Assembly: GCF_900094555.1 (NCBI RefSeq)
Contig: NZ_FMAC01000002.1
Span: 310,001-374,000, forward strand
DNA from: Martinezella hainanensis
GTDB taxonomy: Bacteria > Pseudomonadota > Alphaproteobacteria > Rhizobiales > Rhizobiaceae
DNA: 64,000 nucleotides
Reading direction: 5' to 3'
A program made the position numbers and the translations under genes. Of this stretch, positions 1 through 9,001 are shown one piece after another (the stretch's first letter is position 1; each line of letters begins with the position of its first letter). The notes beneath the pieces are model-generated. The model was not told where the DNA came from. It saw only the letters and a list, made by a program, of their open reading frames with translations, and searched no databases.

Positions 1-154
1 GTCTGTGCCACAATGATATCATATTTTGGCTCTTCCAATTCCTCATTTGCATTCCAATTTCAACCTCGATCCGGGAGGGATATGTTTTAATTGCTCGTGG
101 CGCTTCGAAGTCAAGGACAGTAAGCGGGGCACACGGGACTGAAAGGAGAAAAGT

Positions 155-787
155 ATGCGTACTCTTATCAAGACCCTCATGGTCTCCGCTTTCGCTCTCG
201 GCGGCTACACCGCAGCTCAGGCTGCCGACGCTGTTGAGCAGATTCCGCAGCCGCCCGTCGCTCAGGAAGCAGCTCCGGCCGTCAACAACTGGTCCGGCTT
301 CTACATCGGTGGCGCTGGCGACTGGAACGCCGGTCATTTCAACCGCAACGGCGACGCTTACGCCTGGGGCGGCCAGGCCTTCACCGGCTACAACTGGCAG
401 CAGGGCCAGATCGTATACGGTATCGAAGCTGACCTCGGCTACTCCGGCGCCGACAGCACCCGCAACGGCCTGACCGCCAAGAACGGCGTCAACGGCTCGG
501 TTCGCGGCCGCCTCGGTTACGACTTCAACCCGTTCATGCTGTACGGCACGGCCGGTCTGGCAATTGGCCAGAACAAGCTCTCCGACGACACCTCGTCTGA
601 CAGCAAGACGGCTGTTGGTTACACGGTCGGTGCAGGTGCTGAAACCTTCATCACCAACAACATCACGGCTCGTCTCGAGTACCGTTACACGGACTACGGC
701 AAGAAGAACTTCGACCTCGACTCCGGCAGCTTCTCGCGTGGCTACGACGAGCAGAGCGTCAAGGTCGGTATCGGCGTCAAGTTCTGA
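155..787 (+). CDS. ropB: RopB-type outer-membrane beta-barrel protein
   Basis: This is a small 210-residue outer-membrane protein. Residues 1-23 form a signal peptide ending AQA before Ala-Asp. The mature part starts with a Pro/Ala-rich linker, then the NWSGFYIGG motif that opens many rhizobial 8-stranded barrels. Aromatic/Gly-rich strands follow, and the chain ends in Phe (VGIGVKF), the usual BAM recognition residue. Length and layout fit the RopB/Omp25-like family, which has several paralogues in Rhizobium, so the paralogue cannot be fixed here. The start is well supported by AAAGGAG just upstream. A long AT-rich leader precedes it and a strong hairpin terminator follows. In R. leguminosarum such genes respond to the ChvG envelope sensor; that is family knowledge, not seen here. 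Confidence 0.85.
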   Translation: MRTLIKTLMVSAFALGGYTAAQAADAVEQIPQPPVAQEAAPAVNNWSGFYIGGAGDWNAGHFNRNGDAYAWGGQAFTGYNWQQGQIVYGIEADLGYSGADSTRNGLTAKNGVNGSVRGRLGYDFNPFMLYGTAGLAIGQNKLSDDTSSDSKTAVGYTVGAGAETFITNNITARLEYRYTDYGKKNFDLDSGSFSRGYDEQSVKVGIGVKF

Positions 788-811
788 TTATCCGAAGGCG
801 TAAGCCTGAAC

Positions 812-846
812 AAAAAAGGCCGGGGTGAAAACCCCGGCCTTTTTTG
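812..846. terminator. Bidirectional rho-independent terminator
   Basis: A 12-bp perfect stem (A-run, GGCCGGGG, loop TGAAAA, CCCCGGCC, T-run) lies between two convergent genes. It has A's on the left and T's on the right, so it can end transcription of the RopB-type gene and of the facing SDR gene. Confidence 0.9.
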
Positions 847-867
847 TTTGATGTCGCTGGATATTTG

Positions 868-1707
868 TTAGGCGTCCTTCGGGAAGTCCGTCGATACGGC
901 CAGTTCCCGCCAATCGGCCAGTTCCTTGGCGACATAGCTGTTCTTCGCTTCGATCGCGCCGACCGTATCGGAGCCGAAAGGCATGCGCAGCGGCGGGTTG
1001 GCCGCATGTGCAAGTGTAATCATCGATTTTGCAAGCCGTTTGGGATCACCGGGCTGGCCGTGATTGTGGCCGGCGGCGAAATCGCGCATCGCGCCGGCGG
1101 GTGTGTCCTTGTAGTCGGCAATCGAGCTCGGACTGACGGCGAGCGAGCTTTCGTCGAGAAAGTCGGTGCGGAAAAAGCCGGGTTCGACAACCGTGACCTT
1201 GATGCCGAGCGGCTGCAGTTCCGCCGCCATCGCCTCGGACAGGCCTTCGACGGCGAACTTCGTCGAGCAATAGATGCCCCAGCCCGCAAAGCTCTGATAG
1301 CCTCCGACCGAGGACATGTTGATGACATGGCCGGAACGCTGCCGGCGCATGTGTGGCAGGACGGCGCGGGTGACCTTCAACAGGCCAAAGACATTGGTGG
1401 CGTAGAGCTTCTCGATTTCCTCGGCGGTTGCCTCTTCCACGGCGCCGAGCAGCCCGTAGCCGGCATTGTTGACAAGGATATCGATCCGTCCGAAGCGTTT
1501 GACGGCGGCAGCCGCAGCCTCATGGGCTTGCGCCTCGTTCGACACGTCGAGAGCGACGGGCAGGAGGTTCTGATGATTGCCGAACTTCTCCGCCAGGCCG
1601 GCAGGGTTGCGGGCTGTGGCAACGACGGCGTCGCCGGCAGTCAGAGCTTCCTGGGCGATGAGGGCGCCGAAGCCGCGGGATGCGCCCGTGATGAACCAAA
1701 CACGCAT
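868..1707 (-). CDS. Short-chain dehydrogenase/reductase (SDR)
   Basis: A 279-residue classical SDR that should carry out NAD(P)-dependent oxidoreduction of an unknown alcohol or ketone in the cytoplasm. The nucleotide motif TGASRGFG is at residues 7-14, NNAG at 80-83, the catalytic Ser region MSS near 131-133, and Tyr146-x-x-x-Lys150 (YCSTK) in the active site. The gene is divergent from a LysR-type regulator, and a dyad in the gap fits a LysR site. That arrangement suggests local control by the neighbour. The substrate cannot be read from the sequence. Confidence 0.88.
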   Translation of the reverse strand: MRVWFITGASRGFGALIAQEALTAGDAVVATARNPAGLAEKFGNHQNLLPVALDVSNEAQAHEAAAAAVKRFGRIDILVNNAGYGLLGAVEEATAEEIEKLYATNVFGLLKVTRAVLPHMRRQRSGHVINMSSVGGYQSFAGWGIYCSTKFAVEGLSEAMAAELQPLGIKVTVVEPGFFRTDFLDESSLAVSPSSIADYKDTPAGAMRDFAAGHNHGQPGDPKRLAKSMITLAHAANPPLRMPFGSDTVGAIEAKNSYVAKELADWRELAVSTDFPKDA

Positions 1708-1730
1708 GACTTTCTCCTTCGTGGGTTTGC

Positions 1731-1748
1731 AATTCCATAGGCGGAATT
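1731..1748. promoter_or_regulatory. Candidate LysR operator dyad
   Basis: AATTCC and GGAATT are separated by six bases in the gap between the divergent SDR and LysR genes. The dyad contains a T-N11-A arrangement as expected for LysR-family sites and lies just upstream of the SDR start. Binding is an inference. Confidence 0.45.
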
Positions 1749-1830
1749 CGCTTGCAGGAGAAAGGTAGCTTGATGGGATCGTTGAGGTAATCTACTTTGT
1801 CTTCCATGAAGTGCTGAGAAATTCTCATCA

Positions 1831-2733
1831 ATGCGACGTATTCGTTCGACCGATCTGGCTATCTTCCTGGCGATTGCCCAACACCGCAGCTTTCGCAAGG
1901 CGGCGGTGGAGCTCGGCGTGACGGCGTCCGCGCTCAGCCATTCGCTTCGGGCGATCGAGGAACGATTGGATGTGCGGCTGGTCAATCGCACCACGCGCGG
2001 CGTCGGGCTGACGGAGGCAGGCGAGCGCCTGTTCGATCGTATCCGCCCGGCTTTCCTCGATATTGACGATGCGCTGGAGGATCTCGATAAATTCCGTGGT
2101 CAGCCGTATGGCAAGTTGCGCATCAACGCTCCGCGCCCCGCCGCCAAGATGGTGCTGCTGCCGATCGTGTCACGGTTCCTGAGGGCTTACCCCGCCATCG
2201 AAGTGGAAATCGTGGTGGACGATGCGCTCGTGGATACGGTCTCTGCCGGTTTCGATGCTGGCATAAGGTTCGGCGAAAGCATCGCCGCAGACATGATCGC
2301 AATTGCCATTGGTCCCCGCCAGCGCACGGCGATCGTCGGCTCGCCCGAACATTTCCAGCGTTTCTCCCAACCGGTCACGCCCCACGATCTGAAGGATCAC
2401 CCCTGCATCCGCTACCGTTTTCCGGGCGGTACCTATTATCGCTGGGAGTTCGAACGCGGCGGCGTTGAGCTGGAGATTGAGGTGCAGGGGCCGCTGACGC
2501 TTGGCGATCTCGACATCATGCTGAATGCCGCTATCAATGGCTCCGGCCTTGCCTTCGTGTTTGAGGATCACGCGCTACCTGCTTTGCAGGATGGCCGGTT
2601 GATCCGCGTGCTGGAGGACTGGTGCCCCTACTATCCAGGCTTCTTCCTCTATTATCCGAGCCGTCGGCAACTGCCGACAGCTTTGCGCGCTTTCGTCGAT
2701 TTCGTGAAGGCCGACGCTGCCGGCCAGAGCTGA
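1831..2733 (+). CDS. LysR-family transcriptional regulator
   Basis: A 300-residue LTTR. Residues about 1-60 are the winged helix-turn-helix (DLAIFLAIAQHRSFRKAA, then the ASALSHSLRAIEERL recognition helix). The LysR substrate-binding domain fills about 88-295. The sequence resembles the subgroup that often sits divergent to oxidoreductases and senses aromatic or redox-active compounds. It is transcribed away from the SDR gene, with 123 bp between the starts. The inducer is unknown. Confidence 0.9.
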   Translation: MRRIRSTDLAIFLAIAQHRSFRKAAVELGVTASALSHSLRAIEERLDVRLVNRTTRGVGLTEAGERLFDRIRPAFLDIDDALEDLDKFRGQPYGKLRINAPRPAAKMVLLPIVSRFLRAYPAIEVEIVVDDALVDTVSAGFDAGIRFGESIAADMIAIAIGPRQRTAIVGSPEHFQRFSQPVTPHDLKDHPCIRYRFPGGTYYRWEFERGGVELEIEVQGPLTLGDLDIMLNAAINGSGLAFVFEDHALPALQDGRLIRVLEDWCPYYPGFFLYYPSRRQLPTALRAFVDFVKADAAGQS

Positions 2734-2744
2734 GCCGGACGGCG

Positions 2745-3338
2745 TCAGACTTGCGGCTTCATCACCGGAAAATCGGGGAAATGCTTCTCGAACTTATGTG
2801 CCCAATCCGTCAATCCCGCATGGTCCACTTCCCATTGCCCTTCAAAGCGAAGCTGCAGATAGCCGATAAGGGAGGCAAGCGCGAAATGGCCGGCATGCAG
2901 CTTATTGCCGATCTTCGGCGGTTCGGCGTCGAGATGGGTGAGGGCGCGGCCGACCTTCGTCCATTGCCGATCAATCCACGGCTGATGCTGCTTCTCGGGC
3001 TCGCGAAGGCGGCGCTCGTAGACGATCGACAGGAGGCACTCATTGGTGCCGTCGATCAGCGCTTCCAGAACCTCGATTTCGGTGCGCTTGCTCTTTTTCG
3101 AAGGATAGAGCCCGCCCTCGCGCCGGTCGAAATAATGCATGATGGCGCGGCTGTCGAAAATGGCTTCGCCGTCGCCAGTGAGCAATGTCGGGATCTTGCC
3201 GAGCGGATTGTTGTCGATGAGCAGCGTCGGCCCGGCATTCGTGTCGACGTGGATTTCCTCGAGTTTGATGCCGAGATGGCGGGCCGCCATACGCACCTTG
3301 CTGGAGAAGGGAGAGGTGGACGAGCAAAGAAGTCTCAT
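2745..3338 (-). CDS. Glutathione S-transferase family protein
   Basis: A 197-residue cytosolic GST-like protein. The N-terminal thioredoxin fold starts MRLLCSSTSPFSSKV. It has the cis-proline loop NPLGKIPTL and the glutathione gamma-glutamyl contact DSRAI. The C-terminal part is the all-helical domain. The Ser/Cys near the N-terminus would activate glutathione, but the class is not certain. It probably conjugates or reduces electrophiles. The gene converges on the LysR gene with an 11-bp gap, so no shared regulation is implied. Confidence 0.82.
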   Translation of the reverse strand: MRLLCSSTSPFSSKVRMAARHLGIKLEEIHVDTNAGPTLLIDNNPLGKIPTLLTGDGEAIFDSRAIMHYFDRREGGLYPSKKSKRTEIEVLEALIDGTNECLLSIVYERRLREPEKQHQPWIDRQWTKVGRALTHLDAEPPKIGNKLHAGHFALASLIGYLQLRFEGQWEVDHAGLTDWAHKFEKHFPDFPVMKPQV

Positions 3339-3371
3339 GAAATCACCTGTGGGGTATGTCTGTGAAAAGTC

Positions 3372-4223
3372 TCAATGTTCGCCACGCAGCCAGAAAGCGC
3401 GCTGCGAGGCGAAGCGGTCCTGCGCCAGAATATCCTTCAAAGCCGGCAGGAGTGCATGCAGCTCGTCCTTCAGCGTAAAGGGCGGGTTGACGATGATGAG
3501 ACCGGAGCCGGTCAGCCCGGTAAAGCCGCGGTCGCTTTTGACGCTCAGCTCGGCGCAGAGCATTTTCGGAATTTCCAAAGCCTGCAGTGCTTCATGAAAC
3601 TGCTTGATCGGCGCATCCTTCTTGATCGGATACCAGAGGCAATAGGTGCCACCCGGAAACCGGCGCCAGGCTTTGGCCAGGCCGTCGATCAGACGCTCGT
3701 ACTCGCCTTCCTCTTCGAACGGCGGATCGACGAGCACGATCCCACGCTTTTCCTTCGGCGGCAGATGCGCGCCGAGCGCCAGCCAGCCGTCCAGTTCGGT
3801 AATTCGCGCGTGGTGATCGCCCTCGAACAGCCGGTGCAGTCGCTGAAAGTCGTCCGGATGCAGCTCCATGGCCGAAAGCCGGTCCTGCGGGCGAAACAGC
3901 ATGCGGGCGAGCTTCGGCGAGCCTGGGTAAAGCCTGAGGCCGCCTTCCGGGTTCAGCTCGCGGATGGCGGCGAGGTAGGGTTCCAGCAGATCAGCGACTT
4001 GCGGCACGAGTTCCGCTTCCAGCACCCTGCCGATGCCGTCGCGCCACTCGCCGGTCTTCTGCGCTTCCTCCGAGGAAAGGTCGTAAAGCCCGATGCCGGC
4101 ATGGGTATCGAGAACGCGAAACGCCTTGTCCTTGTTCTGCATGTAGCGGACGAGGCGCGCGAGGATAGCGTGTTTCAAGACATCGGCAAAATTGCCCGCG
4201 TGATAGATGTGCCGATAGTTCAT
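3372..4223 (-). CDS. rlmJ: 23S rRNA (adenine-N6)-methyltransferase RlmJ
   Basis: A 283-residue SAM-dependent methyltransferase of the RlmJ/YhiR family, which methylates A2030 of 23S rRNA (E. coli numbering). It opens with the family's MNYRHIYHAGNFADVLKH. The SAM loop follows (LDTHAGIGLYDL, residues 38-50), and the catalytic DPPF is at 166-169. An in-frame ATG six codons upstream exists, but the conserved MNYRH start matches the family. It is divergent from the molybdopterin oxidoreductase across 81 bp, which must hold both promoters. Confidence 0.9.
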   Translation of the reverse strand: MNYRHIYHAGNFADVLKHAILARLVRYMQNKDKAFRVLDTHAGIGLYDLSSEEAQKTGEWRDGIGRVLEAELVPQVADLLEPYLAAIRELNPEGGLRLYPGSPKLARMLFRPQDRLSAMELHPDDFQRLHRLFEGDHHARITELDGWLALGAHLPPKEKRGIVLVDPPFEEEGEYERLIDGLAKAWRRFPGGTYCLWYPIKKDAPIKQFHEALQALEIPKMLCAELSVKSDRGFTGLTGSGLIIVNPPFTLKDELHALLPALKDILAQDRFASQRAFWLRGEH

Positions 4224-4304
4224 CGTCGTTGAAGTCCGCATGAATTGTTGAGATGGGCCGGATTGTCTCTAGTGGCCGGACATCGCTTGAAATATACAAA
4301 CATC

Positions 4305-6428
4305 ATGAACATTGCGACCCCCATCCAAGCCAAATCGCGTATAGGTCACACCGCCTGTCCGCATGACTGTCCCTCCACCTGCGCGCTTGAGGTCGATCTG
4401 ACTGAGGACGGCAAGATCGGCCGGGTTCGCGGTGCCAACGACCATTCCTATACTTCCGGCGTCATCTGCGCCAAGGTGGCGCGTTATGCCGAAAGGCTTT
4501 ACCACCCCGATCGCCTGATGAAGCCGCTGCGACGCGCTGGCGCCAAGGGCGAGGGGCGCTGGCAGGAGCTTTCCTGGGACGCGGCGCTGGATGAGATCGC
4601 CGAAGCCTTCATCAAGGCCGAAGCCAAGGACGGCAGCGAGGCGATCTGGCCCTATTTCTATGCCGGCACCATGGGCTGGGTGCAGCGCGATTCCATCGAG
4701 CGGCTTCGACACGCCAAGCGCTATTCCGGTTTCTTCTCGTCGATCTGCACCAATCCGGCATGGACCGGCTTTACCATGGCGACGGGCGTGCTGCGCGGCC
4801 CGGATCCGCGCGAGATGGGCCGCACGGACTGCGTCGTCATCTGGGGCACGAATGCGGTTGCCACCCAGGTCAATGTCATGACCCACGCGATCAAGTCCCG
4901 CAAGGAACGTGGCGCCAAGATCGTCGTCGTCGATATCTATGACAACCCGACGATGAAGCAGGCCGATCTGGCGCTGATCGTCAAGCCGGGTACGGATGCG
5001 GCCCTTGCCTGCGCCGTCATGCACATCGCCTTCCGCGACGGCTATGCCGACCGCGCCTATATGGCAAAATATGCCGATGACCCCGCCGGCCTCGAAGAGC
5101 ATCTGAAGTCGAAGACCCCGGCATGGGCAGCCGGCGTCACCGGCCTTTCGGTCGATGAGATCGAAGCCTTCGCCAAGCTCGTGGGAACGACGAAGAAGAC
5201 CTACTTCCGTCTGGGCTATGGCTTTACCCGCCAGCGCAACGGTGCGATCGCCATGCATGCGGCGGCGTCGATCGCCACGGTCCTCGGCTCCTGGCAATAT
5301 GAGGGCGGCGGCGCTTTTCATTCGAACAGCGATATCTTCCGCATGGATGCGAGCGAACTCACCGGCCGCGCCATGAAGGATATGGATATCCGCATGATCG
5401 ACCAATCGCAGATAGGCCGCGCCTTGACCGGCGATGCCGTTGCGCTGCGCCATCGCGGCCCGGTCACCGCCATGCTGATCCAGAACACCAATCCGGTGAA
5501 CATCGCGCCCGAACAGCGGCTGGTGAAGCGCGGTTTTGCCCGCTCCGACCTCTTCGTCGCCGTACACGAGCAGTTCATGACCGATACGGCTGAGATGGCC
5601 GATATCGTCATCCCCGCCACCATGTTCGTCGAGCACGACGACATCTATCGCGCTGGCGGCCAGAACCACATTCTTCTCGGTCCCAAGCTCGTCGAGCCGC
5701 CGCCGACCGTTCGCAGCAATCTCTTCGTGATCGAGGAGCTCGCCAAGCGCCTCGGTGTCGCGGATCGCCCTGGCTTCGGCTTCTCGGCCCGCGAGATGAT
5801 CGATCGGGTTCTGTCGAGGAGTGGCCTGCCGGATTACGATTACTTCCTCGAGCACAAATGGTTCGACCGCCAGCCGGATTTCGAGGAGGCCCATTTCGTC
5901 AACGGCTTTGCCCATCCCGACGGCAAGTTCCGCTTCCGCCCGGATTGGACCAACCAGCCGGCGCCGAACCGGCCGCCCGCAGCCGTCGGCTTGCTCGGCC
6001 CCCATGTCGAACTGCCGGAATTTCCGGACCAGGTCGATGTCATCGAGGTGGCCGATCCCGAGCATCCGTTCCGGCTCGCGACCTCGCCATCGCGCAACTT
6101 CCTGAATTCGAGTTTCGCGGAAACGAAGACGTCGCGACAGAAGGAAGGTCGGCCGGAGGTGATGATCAATCCGGCCGATGCCGAGACGCTTGGCATTGCC
6201 CACGGCGAACTGGTTCGCATCGGCAATGGGCGCGGAGATATCCGTCTGCATACACGCGTGACGACGGAAGTGAAGCCGGGCGTGCTAATTGCCGAAGGTC
6301 TGTGGCCGAACAAGGCCCATGTCGACGGCGAGGGCATCAACGTGCTCACCGGCGCCGATCCGGTCGCACCCTATGGTGGCGCGGCCGTCCACGATAACAA
6401 GGTATGGCTCCGCAAGGATATGGCATGA
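4305..6428 (+). CDS. Molybdopterin oxidoreductase (DMSO reductase superfamily)
   Basis: A 707-residue cytoplasmic Mo-bisMGD enzyme without a signal peptide. Cys18, Cys22, Cys26 and Cys55 (CPHDCPSTC then ICAK) form a 4Fe-4S site near the N-terminus. The molybdopterin domain follows, and the C-terminal MGD-binding domain (about 590-705) contains FLNSSFAE and ETLGIAHGELVRI. ATG 4305 puts the Cys motif near the N-terminus as in the family, whereas an upstream in-frame ATG would add unconserved sequence. The stop overlaps the next start by 4 bp, so the Nudix gene is translationally coupled. No partner subunit lies nearby. The substrate is unknown. Confidence 0.85.
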   Translation: MNIATPIQAKSRIGHTACPHDCPSTCALEVDLTEDGKIGRVRGANDHSYTSGVICAKVARYAERLYHPDRLMKPLRRAGAKGEGRWQELSWDAALDEIAEAFIKAEAKDGSEAIWPYFYAGTMGWVQRDSIERLRHAKRYSGFFSSICTNPAWTGFTMATGVLRGPDPREMGRTDCVVIWGTNAVATQVNVMTHAIKSRKERGAKIVVVDIYDNPTMKQADLALIVKPGTDAALACAVMHIAFRDGYADRAYMAKYADDPAGLEEHLKSKTPAWAAGVTGLSVDEIEAFAKLVGTTKKTYFRLGYGFTRQRNGAIAMHAAASIATVLGSWQYEGGGAFHSNSDIFRMDASELTGRAMKDMDIRMIDQSQIGRALTGDAVALRHRGPVTAMLIQNTNPVNIAPEQRLVKRGFARSDLFVAVHEQFMTDTAEMADIVIPATMFVEHDDIYRAGGQNHILLGPKLVEPPPTVRSNLFVIEELAKRLGVADRPGFGFSAREMIDRVLSRSGLPDYDYFLEHKWFDRQPDFEEAHFVNGFAHPDGKFRFRPDWTNQPAPNRPPAAVGLLGPHVELPEFPDQVDVIEVADPEHPFRLATSPSRNFLNSSFAETKTSRQKEGRPEVMINPADAETLGIAHGELVRIGNGRGDIRLHTRVTTEVKPGVLIAEGLWPNKAHVDGEGINVLTGADPVAPYGGAAVHDNKVWLRKDMA

Positions 6429-7018
6429 GTAAATTCGAAAAGGCGAAAGCCGACATCGTCAGCGAAAAGACGCTGGCGGACCAATGGACGCGGCTCAGCA
6501 CCTTTGAGGTCGATTACACGGATTCTCGCGGCGAACAGCATCGCCTGAAGCGCGAAGTCTATCATCGCACGCCGGCCGCCTGCATCCTTCTCTATGATCC
6601 CAGCCATGAAACGGTGGTGCTTGTTCGCCAATACCGTCTGCCGGCCCAGCTGGTCGGCGAGCCGGCCTGGATGATCGAAGTGCCCGCCGGCCTGCTCGAC
6701 GGCGACGATCCGGAAGCTGCGATCCGCCGCGAAGCCATGGAAGAGACCGGCTTTCGCGTGCGTGACGTCCGGTTCCTCTTCAAGGCCATGACGTCGCCGG
6801 GTTCCTCGACCGAGGTCATCCATTTCTTCGCTGCTGTGATCGATACGTCCGACCGGGTTGCCGATGGCGGCGGGCTTGCCGAAGAGCATGAGGATATCGA
6901 GGTTGTGGAAGTTCGCCTCTCCGACGTGATGGCAATGATCGAAAAGGGCGATATTCATGATGCCAAGACGATCATGCTGCTGCAATGGGCGGTGCTGAAC
7001 GAGGCCAATCTGAGATAG
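6425..7018 (+). CDS. Nudix hydrolase (ADP-sugar pyrophosphatase-like)
   Basis: A 197-residue Nudix protein. The Nudix helix is at residues 102-110 (REAMEETGF), with the metal-binding Glu residues at 103, 106 and 107. VPAGLLDGDDPE precedes it, as in ADP-ribose and GDP-mannose pyrophosphatases (NudF/NudK type). It probably hydrolyses a nucleoside diphosphate sugar. The start ATG overlaps the stop of the molybdopterin gene (ATGA), so the two are probably one transcript. Confidence 0.85.
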   Translation: MSKFEKAKADIVSEKTLADQWTRLSTFEVDYTDSRGEQHRLKREVYHRTPAACILLYDPSHETVVLVRQYRLPAQLVGEPAWMIEVPAGLLDGDDPEAAIRREAMEETGFRVRDVRFLFKAMTSPGSSTEVIHFFAAVIDTSDRVADGGGLAEEHEDIEVVEVRLSDVMAMIEKGDIHDAKTIMLLQWAVLNEANLR

Positions 7019-7156
7019 TCCGTTCGACGGTGGGAAACTATCTTCGCGTCGTTCATCACATTGTCACGAATCGAGCTTACCGGGGCGTGCTGGCCGGAAA
7101 CATTCGAATGTTTCCGAGCCTCCGTCGATTATGGACGCTGTTTCAGGAGAAAGCCG
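7019..7156 (+). promoter_or_regulatory. Gap before phnM with a perfect palindrome
   Basis: This 138-bp gap holds a perfect 22-bp palindrome at 7095-7116, whose left half reads CGGAAACATTC, and AGGAGA at 7145-7150 as ribosome binding site of phnM. The palindrome lies 41 bp before the start codon. It could be an operator or form an RNA hairpin. No U-run follows, so it is not a standard terminator. Confidence 0.55.
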
Positions 7157-8326
7157 ATGTGGCTCAGCAATTTCACGCTCGTTCTTCCCAATGAAGTCGT
7201 CGAAAAGGGTGCGGTGCGCATCGAGGACGGCGTGATTGCCGAAATTCGCTCGGAGCCGGTGGAGCAGCCGACCTTCGACGGCGGTGGCCGTTTGCTGATG
7301 CCGGGCTTCGTCGACCTGCATTGTGACATGGTTGAGCGCGAGATCGCGCCGCGGCCGAATGCGATGATGCCGATCGATTTCGGTGTCCACGAGCTGGACA
7401 AGAAGCTGGCGGCAGCCGGCGTTACCACGGCCTTCGCCGCGCTCTCCTTTGCGACCGAAAGCGTCTATGGTCACGTCCGCTCGCTCGAAACCACTTCGGC
7501 GGTTATCCGTGGCATCGGCAGCCTGCGCGATGAGCTCCTGATCGACCATCGCGTTCACGCGCGTTACGAAATCACCAATCTCGGCGCTGCTCCGACCCTG
7601 GAACGGTTGTTGGAGGAAGGCTCCGTCGACATGGTCTCGCTGACCGACCATACGCCGGGGCAGGGGCAATACAACGATATCGAAAGCTATATCCGCAGCA
7701 TGTCCGAGCGTCGCTCCATGTCGCGCGAGGCGGCCGAGGAAGTCGTCGCAAAGCGTATCGCGCAGCGCCAGGACCCGGAAATCGAGCGCAAGCTGCATGA
7801 TGTGGTCGAACTCGCGCTGAAGCACAAGCTGTCGCTCGCCTCGCATGACGATGACAGCGTCGAAAAGGTTGCGGCGATGCACGATCTCGGCGTGACGATC
7901 AGCGAGTTCCCAGTCACCGGCCCGGCCGCCGAAGAAGCCTGCCGCCGTGGCCTCTGGACCTTGATGGGCGCGCCGAATGCACTGCGCGGCCAGTCGATGT
8001 CTGGCAATCTCAGTGCCCTGGACGCGGCCCGCTCCGGCCTGCTCGGCATCATCGCAGCCGACTATCACCCGGCAGCCTTCGTGCCGGCGATCTTCAAGAT
8101 CGCCGATGTTGTTGCTGGCGGTCTGCCGGCGGCCGTTGCGACGGCAACGTCCAACGCTGCCCGTTCGGCCGGTCTGATGGATCGCGGCGAGATCGCCGTC
8201 GGCCAGCTCGCCGATCTGGTCGCCGTCGAGCCCGGTTCGGTTCACCGCATCCGCGCAACCTTCCGCGGCGGCCGCATCGTCTATAGCGACGGCACGCTGC
8301 ATCCGCTGATGGCAATGGCGGCTTGA
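7157..8326 (+). CDS. phnM: Ribose 1-methylphosphonate 5-triphosphate diphosphatase PhnM
   Basis: A 389-residue amidohydrolase-superfamily protein. In the C-P lyase pathway PhnM removes diphosphate from alpha-D-ribose 1-methylphosphonate 5-triphosphate. The metal motif DLHCD is at residues 53-57, followed by MVEREIAPRP as in the family, and SLTDHTPGQGQY is another PhnM signature. The start has AGGAGA six bases upstream. No other phn gene is in the window, so the C-P lyase core must be elsewhere or this copy serves another role. The gene runs into purN convergently with a 3-bp gap. Confidence 0.85.
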   Translation: MWLSNFTLVLPNEVVEKGAVRIEDGVIAEIRSEPVEQPTFDGGGRLLMPGFVDLHCDMVEREIAPRPNAMMPIDFGVHELDKKLAAAGVTTAFAALSFATESVYGHVRSLETTSAVIRGIGSLRDELLIDHRVHARYEITNLGAAPTLERLLEEGSVDMVSLTDHTPGQGQYNDIESYIRSMSERRSMSREAAEEVVAKRIAQRQDPEIERKLHDVVELALKHKLSLASHDDDSVEKVAAMHDLGVTISEFPVTGPAAEEACRRGLWTLMGAPNALRGQSMSGNLSALDAARSGLLGIIAADYHPAAFVPAIFKIADVVAGGLPAAVATATSNAARSAGLMDRGEIAVGQLADLVAVEPGSVHRIRATFRGGRIVYSDGTLHPLMAMAA

Positions 8327-8329
8327 GAA

Positions 8330-9001
8330 TTAGCTTACGTCACCGAGTAGTGACAACACCTGCTGCCCATTGGCGGCAGGTGTTCTGGCGAGGCTCACAG
8401 CCTTCCCACCTTCCATTCTGACATTGCCTTCCGCGAACAAGCGCAGCGCTTGCGGATAGATCTGATGCTCGATCGTCAGCACGCGGGCAGCCAAGGCGTC
8501 CGCCGTGTCATCGGTCAAGACCGGCACGGCAGCCTGGCCGACGACCGGGCCTTCGTCCATGCCTTCGGTAACGAAATGCACGGTGCAGCCGGCAATGCGC
8601 ATGCCGGCGTCGATGGCGCGCTGATGCGTGTGCAGGCCTGGGAAAAGCGGCAGCAGCGAAGGATGGATATTGATGATCCGGCCCTCGTAAGCCTGGATGA
8701 AGCGGCCGGAGAGCAGGCGCATATAGCCGGCAAGGCAGATGATGTCTGGGGAGAGGGCTTCCAGTTGCGAAAGGATCGCCTCTTCATGCGCTTCCTTGCT
8801 GGCGAACTCCTTGCGCACGAAGGCGAAGGTGGCGATGTCCTCGGCGGCAGCCTTTGCCAATCCGCCGGCATCCGCCTTGTCGGAGATCACGCCGACGATC
8901 TCGGCCGGGTAGTCTGCTGCCTTGGTGGCCTTCAGAAGAGCCAGCATGTTGGAGCCGCCGCCGGAGATGAAGACGACGACGCGTTTGCGCGGCGTGGTCA
9001 T
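8330..9001 (-). CDS. purN: Phosphoribosylglycinamide formyltransferase (GAR transformylase)
   Basis: A 223-residue cytoplasmic enzyme that formylates GAR with 10-formyl-tetrahydrofolate, the third step of purine synthesis. The phosphate loop is GGGSN (14-18). The catalytic triad is Asn111, His113 (NIHPSLLP) and Asp149 (MDEGP). Its start overlaps the purM stop by 4 bp, so it is translated from a purM–purN message. Confidence 0.96.
   Translation of the reverse strand: MTTPRKRVVVFISGGGSNMLALLKATKAADYPAEIVGVISDKADAGGLAKAAAEDIATFAFVRKEFASKEAHEEAILSQLEALSPDIICLAGYMRLLSGRFIQAYEGRIINIHPSLLPLFPGLHTHQRAIDAGMRIAGCTVHFVTEGMDEGPVVGQAAVPVLTDDTADALAARVLTIEHQIYPQALRLFAEGNVRMEGGKAVSLARTPAANGQQVLSLLGDVS

Noticed and set aside
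4269..6251. A 660-codon open frame opposite the molybdopterin oxidoreductase
   Set aside because: It is a low-complexity antisense frame typical of GC-rich DNA; the plus-strand gene has intact cluster-binding cysteines.
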